A stretch of DNA of 64,000 bases from Tipula vernalis (lineage: Eukaryota > Arthropoda > Insecta > Diptera > Tipulidae). The stretch spans positions 313,515,236 to 313,579,235 of the forward strand of contig OY282560.1 of assembly GCA_958295665.1 (NCBI GenBank). Direction: 5' to 3'. The notes under the pieces were generated by a model. The model did no database searches and was not told the origin of the DNA. It saw only the letters and a list, made by a program, of their open reading frames with translations. This document shows positions 36,938 through 47,888 of this stretch, piece by piece (positions within the stretch are counted from its first letter, which is position 1; each line of letters starts with the position of its first letter). Position numbers and translations under genes: made by a program.

Positions 36938-37385
36938 GAATATTGTAAAAGTAGAGTAAGCGCCTTTCGAAGAAAAAAGTTAAAATGACTGCTGACAAAA
37001 TGGCACTTCTCATAAATGCGACGAAAAAAAATTTGCAATCCGGTAATTAAAAAATGTTTTATTGTTTACAACGTCAAATTATCTAGCTCAGGGGCCCTAT
37101 TCTCGAGTTCCACAACCATTTTCCACATGTGGATATCTGTCAAAATCTATGTAATTATTGACGTTTTCGTACATTGGGAATTTTTTTCACCTGCTTATGC
37201 CCATTCGGAAATATTCCTTTAGTACCAAAAAATTCCAAAACGAAGTAGTACCGAAAAAATTATAAAGATTTTATGAATTTTGACAGATATCCGCATGTGG
37301 AAAATGGATGTGAAATTCAAGAATAGGGCCCCAGTTTAAAAATGTTCCACTAGGTGGAATCTGTAATGCTTCAATCGTCAATAAG
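36938..37385. repeat. Satellite spacer unit, copy d with a MITE insertion
   Basis: Same 5' extension as copy c (GAATATTGTAAAAGTAGAG ... AATCCGGTAATTAAAAAATG). It has lost part of the common spacer and is interrupted by a 242-bp MITE at CTCAG/TTTAAAAA. It ends TCCACTAGGTGGAATCTG and CAATCGTCAATAAGAATC, leading back into 9-mers. Confidence 0.85.
37091..37332. mobile_element. PIF/Harbinger-like MITE
   Basis: A 242-bp element with long, imperfect TIRs of about 55 bp: GGGGCCCTATTCTCGAGTTC on the left and GGGGCCCTATTCTTGAATTT on the other strand from the right, continuing to ATATCTGTCAAAAT in both. A likely CAG target duplication is seen when compared with the empty paralogous sites at 35390 and 36160 (GCTCAGTTTAAAA). 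GGGCC-type ends and a 3-bp duplication suggest PIF/Harbinger; no transposase is present, so the superfamily is inferred. Confidence 0.75.
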
Positions 37386-37515
37386 AATCATAGGAATCAC
37401 AACAATCATCAGAATCATACAACTCATACGAATCAAATAAATCATAAGAGTCATACGAATCATAGTATCATAAGATCCATAAGGGTCATAAGATTCATGA
37501 AAGTTAGAATCTTAT

Positions 37516-38242
37516 AATTCACAGGAATATTAGGAAAGAAGTTATAGTAATTTGAAAATATTCGGGAAAATTGAGATTTCCATTCTAGTTTTAAAATTAA
37601 ATCCTCCTTTTCCAGCATATTCTAAAATCCTCATAAAATATGATTTTATTAATTAAGGCGTTATTTATTAAAAGTATCTGCTCTTATTTCTCTATAGAAC
37701 AGAGAACAAATGCCCGAAAATCGTTGGGCGTGTTAAAGCATTTTAGTTGCGTATTAAGGATCTGAATTTTTTTTTGGGCATTCGGTCACTATTTGTAATG
37801 ACGATTTTGTTTAATAGGAAGAATCGTAACTAATCATTAAGTTTGGTGTAATAATTCCAACAATTTTATTTTTTGTTTAAGGGCTTGTAAAATTAGAATT
37901 CAGTAATTTAACGAATTTTGAAAATTTGAGGTGTTTGAAGTAATTCTCAAATCCAAATATTTAAGAATTTGAGTATATTGAAGGTATACGTAAAATTGAA
38001 GCAATTTATGTTTTGAAGAATTTTCTGATATATGTAAATAATTTGAATATCTTGAAAATTACAAAAAATGGGCATAATTTGAAAAATGAACGAAATAATC
38101 TGAAGAATTCGTAGAATTTGGAGGATTTTTCGTGAAGTATTGCGAAAGTGCATGAATTTGATACATTTGAATAATTAATTGAATTGCAAGAATTTGAACA
38201 ACTTTGGGGTCCGAATAGTTTGAAAAATTTGTAGAGTTTGTA
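37516..38242. other. AT-rich low-complexity DNA
   Basis: From about 37900 it is a degenerate array of GAATTTGAA/AATTTGAAG-like short motifs. The same texture returns at 39170-39560. No gene. Confidence 0.55.
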
Positions 38243-38885
38243 TATCGGTGTGAAGTTTCTGAAGAATATTGAAGAAAGTGTACAATTTGTTAACGAAATA
38301 TTACGTGGATAATGACAAAATAATTAATAAAATAAAAACAAACAACACAGTTGCACTTAGAAATCTTAAATAAAATCAATTGACAAGTTAAGATTGTCAA
38401 AATTCACACGTTTTTTTGGCGAAAATTTTGTTCAATTAATTTTGTCAAGAGTTTTCCGGCATATCACATCATATGCGTTAAATTGCTCATATTATAAGCT
38501 CTATCGATATGATAATGTCAAATTAATGGCTAGTGGGGAACACTAACAATTGACAAGCTCTGAAGTGCCAAGAAAGTCAAAATTCACACGTGTTTTGGCG
38601 AAAATGTTGGCATACACAGATGTGATATGTCGGAAAACTCTAGGATCGCCCTGACAAAATTAATTGAACAACGTTTTCGCCAAAAAAAACGTGTGAATTT
38701 TGACAATCTTAACTTGTCAATTGATTTTATTTAAGATTTCTAAGTGCAACTTAAATTCTTGTGTTATTCATTATCCACGTAATATTTCGTTACAATTTTT
38801 TTTTACTGAATTACACTGTAATTGTACACTTTCTTCCATATTCTCTTTGACAAATTTTGTCAGAAACTTTACACCAATAGTTTCC
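38243..38885. repeat. Large fold-back repeat
   Basis: Left arm about 38243-38475, right arm about 38620-38885, inverted. Matching landmarks are GAAGAAAGTGTACAATT with AATTGTACACTTTCTTC, GAAATATTACGTGGATAATG with its inverse, TTGCACTTAGAAATCTTAAA with its inverse, and AATTCACACGTTTTTTTGGC with its inverse. A third partial copy in the left-arm orientation (CAATTGACAAGCTC ... AATTCACACGTGTTTTGGCG) sits in the middle at 38546-38605. No coding frame; probably a fold-back or MITE-like element, class unknown. Confidence 0.8.
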
Positions 38886-40924
38886 ATAAGGTTTAACATT
38901 TGACTATTTTGAATACGGTTTTATATGATTTGAAAGAATTTGCCGAATTCGAAGATTAGAGATTTGAGAGTTTTACGCATTCAAAAGCTTCAACTTAAAA
39001 AAATTAATTTACTTTAATGATTTCTGAAATTGGCCAATTAGTTAATTTTCAAAGAAACATTTGAGACACACTGAGGAATTTCCTGAATAATAAAAATGTT
39101 ACCATTTTACGTTTCAATAAGTTTACAGATAATAATTTGCCAATTTTCTAAATTTAGGATAATTCAGAAATTTAATAAAAATGAAGAATCAACTCAATTT
39201 GAAGAATTTTCGGAATTTTAAAGATTTTAAGAATTTGATGAGAAAACTCTCAAATCGATAATTTTAAGAATTTTAGGATTTGAAAGTTTTCAAACATTTA
39301 ATGAATTTGAAGGCTTTAAGGAAAATAGAGAAGATTAATTTGAAGAATTTACAGAGTTTGAAATATTTGTAGAAACGACGATTTTGAAAAGTTTTCAAAA
39401 TTTTGCAGATTTTAATAGTTTAAAAATATTGAAGCATTTTTAAAATTTGAAAATTTTTTTAAAACTATTGGTGTATTTGAGGAATTGAGGGTATGTTTAG
39501 AATGTACAGAAATTGACGAAATGAAAGATTTTTAATAATTTATTTAATATGAAGATTTGATATGATGGTTTTGAAGAATTTCTTGTTTCACAACAATAAA
39601 TCATCTTGCGACAATCCCTGTTGGTATTCATGTTATTGGTTTGAACAATAAATTACTAAAACGAGAAAAATCGATGTCATTTGACGATACTTAAGGCAAT
39701 TATTCCGCATCTGCGGCGTAGGTTAAGTGGAATAGTAGTGAATAGTGGAATAGTAGTGAATTCAGCATGAATAACTTGGACATAAGTTAAAATTTGAGTC
39801 TGTACACAAAAAGAAAAGAAAAAATTGTCCCACAACTCGAAGACATTTTTTGATCACTGTGCCCTTCCGCATAACCTTATGTATTTTTGAAAATCAGGAC
39901 AAACTCAAAAACACACTAGCAAATTACGCTAGCTTTTAATGAGAAGTAAAGTTTGTAAAGGAAATGAAAAACTTTTATGTAAAATATTTTTTTCAATTAA
40001 ACAAACTTTTAAGTTTACAAAGTTTTGTTTTAAGTATATAGACATTACAAAATAGAGCGCAAAAACAAAATTTTGCTGCATTCCGTCACTCCTAATATTT
40101 TTAATGAAAACAATAACAATAACAATAAAAATTATCCTATAAACTTTTGAGCTACAAAGCGTTCCAGCAAGGATACATTACAAAATACGAAAGAATATAA
40201 ATTTTTATTACAGAATAATTCCCATCGGAGCTATCATACATATGTATACTATAATAGTATACACTCTACACTATTCTATACAAAAATATAAATTCATTAA
40301 ATTTTGTTGGATTTTTATGATAAGAAAATAAATATTGCCATTAGCGATTACTGAGATACACAAACTTTTATATTTGTGTAAGTGTATCTATGTATGTACA
40401 TAAATATATATAATGCATAAGAAAATGTTTCCTAATTTTCCATGAAAATAATATTTTTAGAGACATAGAAAGTCGGTTGCATGTCTGTTGCAAAGTAAAA
40501 AAAAACCAAATCTGTTCACCTTTTTGTAAATTTATTTGACATTTATGTAGAAATATAGTATACATATAAACTACTGTGTGACTTGCTATATCCCATAAAT
40601 TAAGATAAGTACGGTCGTCAAGTTCCAAAACAATAGTCAAGCTTGTGGAACGTTGTCATTTTGAATCATATTAATGTGACGTTCACCTCCGACTGAAAAC
40701 ATATTCTATTCATAATTTAATGTCGATTAAAGGTATGGTATATAGTATGTATGTAGCGACAAAAAACAACTACGGTACACCGTAAAACATATTCACTTGT
40801 GTCTCGTTTTGGTTTTCATTTGGTTCAACCCATATAGGTATAATACATTGTGATTTTATTAGTTTGCACACTGACCGCGTGACATCCTAATTCAAGGAAT
40901 TCCCGAAGTTCACTACTAAAATTT
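38886..40924. other. AT-rich DNA without a recognisable gene
   Basis: Low-complexity GAATTT/AATTTGAAG texture to about 39560, then ordinary AT-rich sequence. A 90-codon minus-strand frame at 40368-40640 has no resemblance I can name. Part of 40000-41200 could be the decayed LTR of the errantivirus-like element, but no LTR pair was found. Confidence 0.45.
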
Positions 40925-41185
40925 ATGTAAAGTGTAAAAAGTAAAAGTCGATAATGCAGTAAAAGTCGAAAATAAAAAAATAAAGTTGTTATTAGCCGAC
41001 GATGTGCAGCCGAAAGTTACCAGCGTACATGGATAGACTTTCGAAGACATTTTTTCGTGGAAAATGGTATAAAATCCTCAGAACCCAAAAAAATATTTAA
41101 TAAAATAAAATCAGCATCTATTGGTTGTTATGTCTGGAAATGAATTGGTTTGATGTGATTTGCACGATATTTTACAAAAACACAT
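40925..41185 (+). repeat. Repeat family R, partial copy
   Basis: GTAAAAGTCGATAATGCAG (twice in part), AGCCGAAAGTTACCAGCG, AATAAAATCAGCATCTATTG, GTTATGTCTGGAAATGAATT and GATGTGATTTGCACG match modules of the units at 17640-18190 and 22441-22960. It lies next to the 3' side of the errantivirus-like element. Confidence 0.55.
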
Positions 41186-41378
41186 GTGCCATGTTTTTCA
41201 CTTGACACCTTTCGTGTGCAAGTTATGTAATGTTCTTATTCAACATTTATGGAAATGTAACTCCGCCCGGGGGTATTGAAAGGGCGTCCTCGTCCTTTGT
41301 TTTAATGCCTAATTGTATCAGTCGGTTTGAATATCTTGTATTTGTATTTTCACTGGAAAATTCCAATTTTTGCTGGTT

Positions 41379-42460
41379 TCATTTATTGTCTACTACTTTT
41401 GGGGAACGTTGATTGAAATTGATGTATACACACAGTGGTATTAAGCCCAGTGTTGGAATAGATACACCGCCTGACAAGGACCATATCCAAAATTTATGAG
41501 TCTCTTGTTGCAAGTTCATATGTGTGATTTGTCTTCTATTTTGTATGTTTTGCTGCTCTATTAGATCTATATAGACAGATTTGATGTATTTCCGTGTTGT
41601 TTCTAGATTATGTAGTGTGCCTTGAATCTCCTCAGCTTCGCTTTTGATTTCGAGAGATTGAAACTTTTTGTTTTGAGTTATTACAGTGCAATTCCAAAAG
41701 TTTAGAAGGAAGTTGCCTGTTAGTGTTCGATTATTTGGCCCACAATCTGATGAGAGTGTTTTATCTTTAGCATTATCTATCAGCAATTTGTTTTCTGAGA
41801 TATATAGTGTACTGTTGTATCTGATTTTGTTATTACGTTGCATGTGCTTTTGGTACCCATTATCAATGGTTTAATGCATTGATCGTCGAATTCTTTTATT
41901 TCTGAATATCTTTGTACGAAACTTTTAGGATTTACTGTTGTGAATAAATCTTGTTTCATTTTTATGACATGTTGGGAGTATTCTTTTATTATCGTCTCGT
42001 TGACTGTGAGTGGTACGATCACGTGTCGCGTTTTTTTTTTCATCATAGGAAAAAAAAATATTAAAAAAAAAAACGGATTTTGGGGCATAAATTGGGGCTC
42101 AACAACCGTTGTTTGAACCGAAGTATTGTTCCTTTGTTTACGTTAACTTGGCATTTATTACTTTGGGTGGTTTTTTGTTACTTTTCAACGTGCATAGTTT
42201 AGTCCCAAATATTGACGAAATTCGTCACATTTTTAATAGTGCTTCAGTGGACATTCTTGTAACGTCCTCCACTATCATTGTGAGGAACACAAAGTGGCCG
42301 TTAAGTGTTGTTTGAACGAATTTTGGATTTTATTGTATAGGTTTTCGGGTGCCATTATTGCCGTTTGTTTACCATTATGATGCTTCTTTAGGATGTTCGT
42401 AATCTCATTTTCCTCAAATGATTTTTGTGTAATAATGATCCTTCTAAAATTGGGAAACAT
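41379..42460 (-). pseudogene. Errantivirus-like env remnant
   Basis: Old endogenous retroelement sequence, minus strand, downstream of pol. Two main frames (42088-41780 and 41843-41379) and a third (42460-42275) together resemble the envelope protein of insect errantiviruses, mainly by position after pol and by the general character of the C-terminal part. That part has several Asn-linked glycosylation-type motifs, a charged stretch and a hydrophobic segment near the end (IWSLSGGVSIPTLGLIPL). Frames overlap and are out of register, with an A-rich tract near 42050. No complete signal peptide or cleavage site was seen. It is clearly broken. Confidence 0.55.
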
Positions 42461-42598
42461 TTCCTCAGAGGTTACGGCTCCTATATTTGCAATTTTGACA
42501 ATTAGCTGATTCCTGTAGTAGTTGATCGGTCTGTCGGAGAAATGGATGAAATAGTCGTCTGAGGATTGTGCTGGGTTTATTAGAATTTCAACAAACTC

Positions 42599-42685
42599 AC
42601 AAAAGAAATAAATACAAACTAGGTTACAGATAGCAACACTGCACGTTTTGCTGTCTGTAACCTAGTTTGTATTTATTTCTTTTGT
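42599..42685. repeat. Near-perfect 38-bp inverted repeat
   Basis: Arms 42599-42636 and 42648-42685 with one mismatch and an 11-base centre. Outer sequence ACAAAAGAAATAAATACAAA reads back as its inverse at the far end. It lies between the RNase H remnant and env of the minus-strand element, where the integrase should be. Confidence 0.93.
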
Positions 42686-42689
42686 CATA

Positions 42690-43514
42690 CTTGTTACCGG
42701 CATTCTGCTAAGAGCATAATCGTAATTTTCAAGTTTGAGTCTCCACCGTAGGACCTTGGGGTTTTTTCTGATGATTTAGTGAAGGTCAGAGGTTTATGGT
42801 CAGTATTAATGTAAACTTATTACGTGCCTCTTTCTCGTTTGTGGCATACCTGGTTTCCGTGGAATTGAGTGTCCGCGAAGCGAACGCAATAGGTCTTTCA
42901 ATACCGTTTTGGATTTGTGATAGGACTGCTCCTACAGCAAAATCTGGGCATCTGATGTTATGATGAGTGGTTTAGAAAAATCTGGATAGGATAGAACTTG
43001 GTCTGTTGCTATGATTTGCTTTAATGTTTCGAAAGCCTTTATATATTGTGGATCTTTTGTGTCTACTTTTTTGTCCTTTTTTAGATACTTAGTTATATTT
43101 TTAGAAATCTTAGAATATTCCCTTATAAATCTACGGTAATAACCAAAAGTCCCAAAAATTGTTTTATTTCCTTCTGGTTTTTAGGTAATGGCCAATCTAA
43201 AATTTTGGGTCGTACTCCATCTTGGGTGATAATATGTTCCAAGAATTCCGTTTCTCTCTTTAAAAATTCGCACTTATCTAGTTGTATTTTAAGATTGAAT
43301 TCTGAGAGTCGTTTGAAGGCTGTGTCTAGGTTCTGTAAGTGGTTTGTAAGATTTTCTCCCACAATAACAAAATATCGTCTAAGTAGACGTGGCAGATTTT
43401 TCATAGTAGCCCTTGTAACACGTGGTTCATGGCACGCTGAAATGTGACTGGGCCGTTTTTCAGGCCAAATGGCATTCTACAGAATTCAAAATGCCTTTTA
43501 TCCGTTGAAAAGGC
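42690..43514 (-). pseudogene. Errantivirus-like gypsy pol, RT palm C-terminal part and RNase H remnant
   Basis: Reading down the minus strand from the jockey insertion: [20 protein letters not shown] and [14 protein letters not shown] (motif B region), then, after a stop, VYLDDIL (the YxDD-type catalytic box) and, in the next frame, FNLKIQLDKCEFLKRETEFL with the LGH-like turn changed to LEH. WPLPKNQKEIKQFLGL opens the connection to RNase H, whose body (about 43060-42690) is decayed but ends with RMPVTSMTKE-like sequence. No integrase follows. Belongs with 48119-49260. Confidence 0.85.
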
Positions 43515-43688
43515 TTTTTTTTTTTTTTTTTTTTTTAATTTTTTTTTAAAAAACATCTTTATTGATATGGCTACTACAATCTTAAACATTATTAATTCAT
43601 TAGTAAGGTTGACATTAGTACTTATAAGATAAGCATAAACTTGTGTGGGTCTGCTGGACCAGTATCCAGTTCCCTTAAGATATAATAT

Positions 43689-46149
43689 TCATACGGTTAG
43701 CTCATGTGGTTTGATTCGTTTGAGCCGCCTTATTTCGTTTGTACTGTCCAGTAGTTGTACGGCCTCAACGTTGGTGTGGTTAAGAAGCCTCTTCTCATGT
43801 TTAATGGCACATTCGCGGATGACGTCGTCTATCAATTGTATTTTTAGATCATTGTGTATTTCTCTGTTAGTCACAAATCGGTAAGCGTTGGTGACCATTC
43901 GAAGAAATTTATTTTGGCTACGTTGTATAATGTCTCTATTGGATTTATGAGTACAACCCCATAGCTGCGCACCATACATCCATATTGGTTTGCAGATAGT
44001 CTGGTAGACTAGTCTTTTGCAATACAGGTTCATTTTGGAATGTTGCCCAATTAACCAGTACATTTGACGTTGTTTTAATCGTATCTGTTCAGCTTTTTGT
44101 CTCACATGATGTTTCCAGTTGAGCCTTGAATCTAAATGCAGACCAAGGTATTTAGCCGATTCAGCCTGCGGCACTTGCACCCCATTGAGGTATATGTGTA
44201 GACTGTTATTTTTGTGTCGGAGCGTAAATGTCACATGGGTTGATTTGAGCTCATTAAGCACTATTTTCCAGTCAATTGTCCATTTAGTAACGTCGTTCAT
44301 TGCTCGTTGAAGATTTTTCACTGACCTTGGTTGTGATTCGTCTACTGACATAATTACAGTGTCGTCAGCGAACGTGCCGATGAACGTTTTATTCGTTGTA
44401 GGTATGTCCGCAGTGTAGATAAGGTAGAGGAGGGGTCCCAATACGCTTCCCTGCGGAACTCCCGCTAGAGTTGGATAAAAGTCAGAACATGTTTCTTCAT
44501 GGATGACTCTGAATTGGCGATCAGAGAGGTATGATTCAAGCAGCTGGCAATAGTTTTGTGGTAGCATTTTGCTCATCTTGAATGTCAATCCCTCGTGCCA
44601 AACCCTATCAAAGGCCTGAGATACATCCAGAAATACGGCGGGGCAATATTTCTTTTCTTCTAACGCTTGCTCTATTACCGTAGTTATTCGATGGACTTGA
44701 TCTATTGTGGAGTGGTTATTCCTGAATCCAAATTGAAAATCAGGAACGTTTACCATTGGCTTTAGACGTTTTAGTGATTGGTTTTGATATTTCATCAATT
44801 CCTGGTGCCTTTTTTTGACTAAGACTTTTGTCGATTTCTTCAGCAATTTCCATTGGCGTGACCCTTTTAAAATCCTGATTTGGTTGATAGACAGGTGTTA
44901 CGTCAATGTTGGATTGAATGTCATGGGGTTGAAACACTGTTGCTAGGTGTTGAGCAAAGAGTTCCGCTTTTTCTTTGTCTTGTCGAACCCAATTGCCTTG
45001 AGCATTTCTTATAGGTGGTACTCGAACTACAGGTCGTTTAAATTTTCTGGTTGCTTTCCATAACGAGTAGTCCTTATCCATTTCTGGACCTAGCCCGCTT
45101 AAGTAGTTGTCGAAGCAATCCTGTTTGAAGCTTTTGATTAGCCTATTGACTTTGTTACTTATTCGATTGAAGGTGGTTTTGTCAGCGGGATTTCTGGTGA
45201 GATGCCATATTCTCCTTGCCTTTCTCCTTTCCTTGATTTGTTCCCTGATTTCAGCCGGGTATTTGACTTCAATCTCCGCTTTGTCCTTTAATTCTGGAGT
45301 AGCTAGACTGGCGGCCATACGAGTGTATTCAATGAAATTGTTTGTTTGTTGTTTCAATTCTTCATTACTTTTAATACTAACTTTTAATTCAACTAGCTCT
45401 TCCAGTTTTTCTCTGAAGAGGTCCCAATCCGTGAATCTATTAGTAAGGTTTTGCTTCTTTTTTTTCTTGATGACTATAGCGCTTACTGACAACAGTACAG
45501 GAATGTGATCAGATGTTAAGTCGTTAATTCCTTCGACTATAGTGTAATTGGATGAAATACCTTTTATGATGAAGAAATCAAGCAAATCTGGTATTTTTCC
45601 TGCATCCGTTGGCCAATACGTTGGCCTCCTTGGAGACAGATATTCACATTTGTTTTCATGAATGGCACTGAACAAAGCATTTCCTTTCCCAGGAGAAATT
45701 AGCCTGGAACCCCAAGCTGTATGTTTTATATTATAGTCCCCTCCAATAATAAATCTTGGACCGAGCTTATTAAAGACGTTATTAAATTGTAACTTCGTTG
45801 GTGTATGCCGTGGAGGACAGTATGCTGCCGCAATATTTAGATCTGCGCCATTATATTGGATTGAGATAACAGTTGCTTGCATGTAGCTTTCTCGAATATC
45901 CTCTTGTTGATTATGTTTGATATTATTTTTAATTAGTACAGCTGAACCACCTCTGGCTCTTTCACTAGGATGGGTTGTCCAGTAGGAATTAAATCCCTTT
46001 ATTCTAAAAAAGCTTTTGTTGGAGAAGTGCGTTTCTGAAATAAGTGCAATATCTATGTTGTTTGTATGGAGAAATATTTCCAGTTCTTGGGCTCGTTGGT
46101 TGAGCCCATTAGCGTTCCAAGTTACAATGCGTAGGAACGAGTTAATCAT
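43689..46149 (-). pseudogene. Jockey ORF2: AP endonuclease and reverse transcriptase, RT internally deleted
   Basis: The endonuclease domain (46149 to about 45480) is intact by eye: VTWNANGL (N12), SETH (E39), GGDYNIKHTAWGSRL, PTYWPTDAGKIPDLLDF and SDHIPVLL. It nicks target DNA to prime reverse transcription. The linker runs to KAPGIDEI near 44800. There the frame shifts and jumps to LKRLKPMVNV, so an estimated 80-90 codons of RT fingers are missing. The rest of the RT (44770-43689) is open: FGFRNNHSTIDQVHRI, AVFLDVSQAFDRVWHEGL (motif A), LAGVPQGSVLGPLLYLIY (B), GTFADDTVIM (C) and LGLHLDSRLNWKHHV. It ends with the usual jockey C-terminal region. The start ATG overlaps the ORF1 stop as ATGA. 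Not active because of the deletion. Confidence 0.93.
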
Positions 46150-47888
46150 TTGTGTGTATGCTGACTTTTTTTGCTAGGCGGATAGAAATTAATTTCTAGT
46201 TTTGCCACCCTTTCTGTTAAGTGACCAAGTGTCTGTTGAATTTGACTAAGCTTTTTAATAATTTCAAAGTTATTAGACTCGTTATTAACTTCTATATGTT
46301 TGTTGTTTTGGTTTGATTCATCAGCAGATAACTTGGTGATTTGCGCATAGGATAATCCAACTGTGGATGGTGTGATTGTTGTTTGTGGTTTAGCAGCTTT
46401 GGTTTGTAATCGCTGCACTACTCTTGTTCTATTATTCTGTTGACTTTTAATTTTGTTCTGATATACACAGCATCCTTTATAATTTGCAGTATGTCCTTGT
46501 TGTTGACAAAGAGCACATGAAGGCGCGATATCTGGTTGTTTTTTGCATTTTGTCGTGTGATGATCTCCAGCACATTTAACGCATTTGGTTTGACGATAGC
46601 AAAAACTCTTGGTATGTCCAAGTTGTTGACAATTCGTACATTGTGGAATGTCCCTTGTTTTGTTAGGTGGCTAAATTTTAACTATACAGTACGCAAGTTT
46701 CTTGATGTTGTATACTTCTTTATTGTTGTCTTTTTGTTTTAGGTCGATGTAAAACAATGGAAAGTGTTTCTTGTCTTTTACACCATTAGTTGTGACCATT
46801 TTGTATATGTTAGTAATACCTGCGACTTCATGTCCCATTTTTTCTAAGTCTGCTTTAATTACATCGTGACTAATGGAAGATGGTAAGCCTCTGATAACTA
46901 CTCTATAAGCCTTTTCGCTCTTCAGCTGATAGGTGTGATATTCTATATTTTCGGATTGGTTGCTGGGTTCTTTTTTTAATTCTTCCAGTAATTTTTTGAC
47001 ATTTCTGTAATCATTTTCATTTTGAAATGTAATTTTAATGTCACTATTTGAAAGCGCCTTAAAATTAGTTGATTCACTAGTGGTTTTTATTACTTTTTGT
47101 CGAAAAAGTTCGAAATTTTTGATATTGCTCACGTTAATGGGTGGAGGCAGTGGTATTTTTGGGGTTTTCTGTTCAGTGTTATTGATCACAATTTGTGTAG
47201 TATTTTTTGGAGGAGTTTTCGTTTTTGTACGCCTGCGTTTCCTAGCATTTCTGTTATCAGCACCGGAAACTTCTTTTTCCAGTTCTTCCTCATCTGTGCA
47301 ATAATCCTCTTGACTCAGAGCACTGAATCTATTATTCTGTTGAAAAACTGGAAATTGCCTCAGCAACCAGTTGGAATTATTTGAATGTTCATGTTGACTG
47401 GATGATGGCTGAATATGGTTGGAAGAAAGAATGTTAACTCGTGCTGAATCCTTAGCTATGCTATTTTTAACCTTTTCTTTTAGTGTAGAGTTTTCTCTCT
47501 TAAGTTCAGCAACTTCATTGCTCAGCTGCGCGATTAGTTTCTCCATTTTTTGAAATTTATTTAACAGCTCCTCGCTATTTATAATATTTGTTGATGCACT
47601 CGGCATTTGTTCTGATAATGAAGTTACTTTTTCAGTGGAGATTGCGTTGTTTGCAATTATTTTTTTTATTGGTGATCTGATTGTAATGGAGCCCTTTCGG
47701 AATGAAAGTTCTTCCTCGTTACTCTTTTGAGCGTTGATATCGCTTAGCTTATTTTTGGTATCATTTGAATTATGTAGCAATGTTTGGTCCCCCCTAGAAT
47801 CCATGGGACCGACCTCCGGAGAGAGTGGATTTTCCTGAACATCAGGTCTGCCACCTAGGGTATTAGTTTCCTTGTTTGTTTTATCCAT
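46146..47888 (-). pseudogene. Jockey ORF1 (gag-like), one premature stop
   Basis: A 580-codon ORF1, open except for a single in-frame TAG at 46671-46673 (codon 406). N-terminal half: low-complexity Asn/Ser-rich sequence with a coiled coil (ELLNKFQKMEKLIAQLSNEV). Middle: PRE_C2HC-type RNA-binding domain (YRVVIRGLPSSISHDVIKAD, HFPLFYIDLKQKDNNKEVY). After the stop, in the same frame, come three CCHC knuckles (CTNCQQLGHTKSFC, CVKCAGDHHTTKC, CALCQQQGHTANYKGC). A short second coiled coil follows before the end. ORF1 binds the element's RNA. Its stop codon overlaps the ORF2 start (ATGA), suggesting ORF2 translation by termination-reinitiation, as known for other non-LTR elements. Confidence 0.92.

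Larger units (their letters stand above)
28795..37515. repeat. Satellite of a 9-bp unit (AATCATAAG) with higher-order structure
   Basis: About 5 kb of near-tandem 9-mers (ATAAGAATC and one-base variants such as ATAAAAATC, GCATCATAA, GCGTCATAA), interrupted by inserted elements. Blocks are 28795-29544, 30086-31217, 32814-33703, 34796-35308, 35446-35971, 36206-36937 and 37386-37515. Longer signatures recur, for example CATGAATGATATGTATGATA with AAGGTCATAAGAATGTTAGG at about 30180, 30770 and 31205/32815 (the last split by a Tc1), and near 29330 and 36575. The array therefore also grew by duplication of blocks of several hundred bp. Because the unit is a multiple of three, four of six frames are open, giving long Asn-His-Lys, Ile-Arg-Ile, Asp-Ser-Tyr and Ile-Leu-Met frames. 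These are not genes. Confidence 0.95.

Noticed and set aside
28795..37515. CRISPR-like array.
   Set aside because: The repeats are contiguous 9-mers without unique spacers of constant length, in a eukaryotic transposon context.
45107..45508. A 133-codon plus-strand frame with hydrophobic segments.
   Set aside because: It is antisense to the endonuclease-RT linker of the jockey ORF2.
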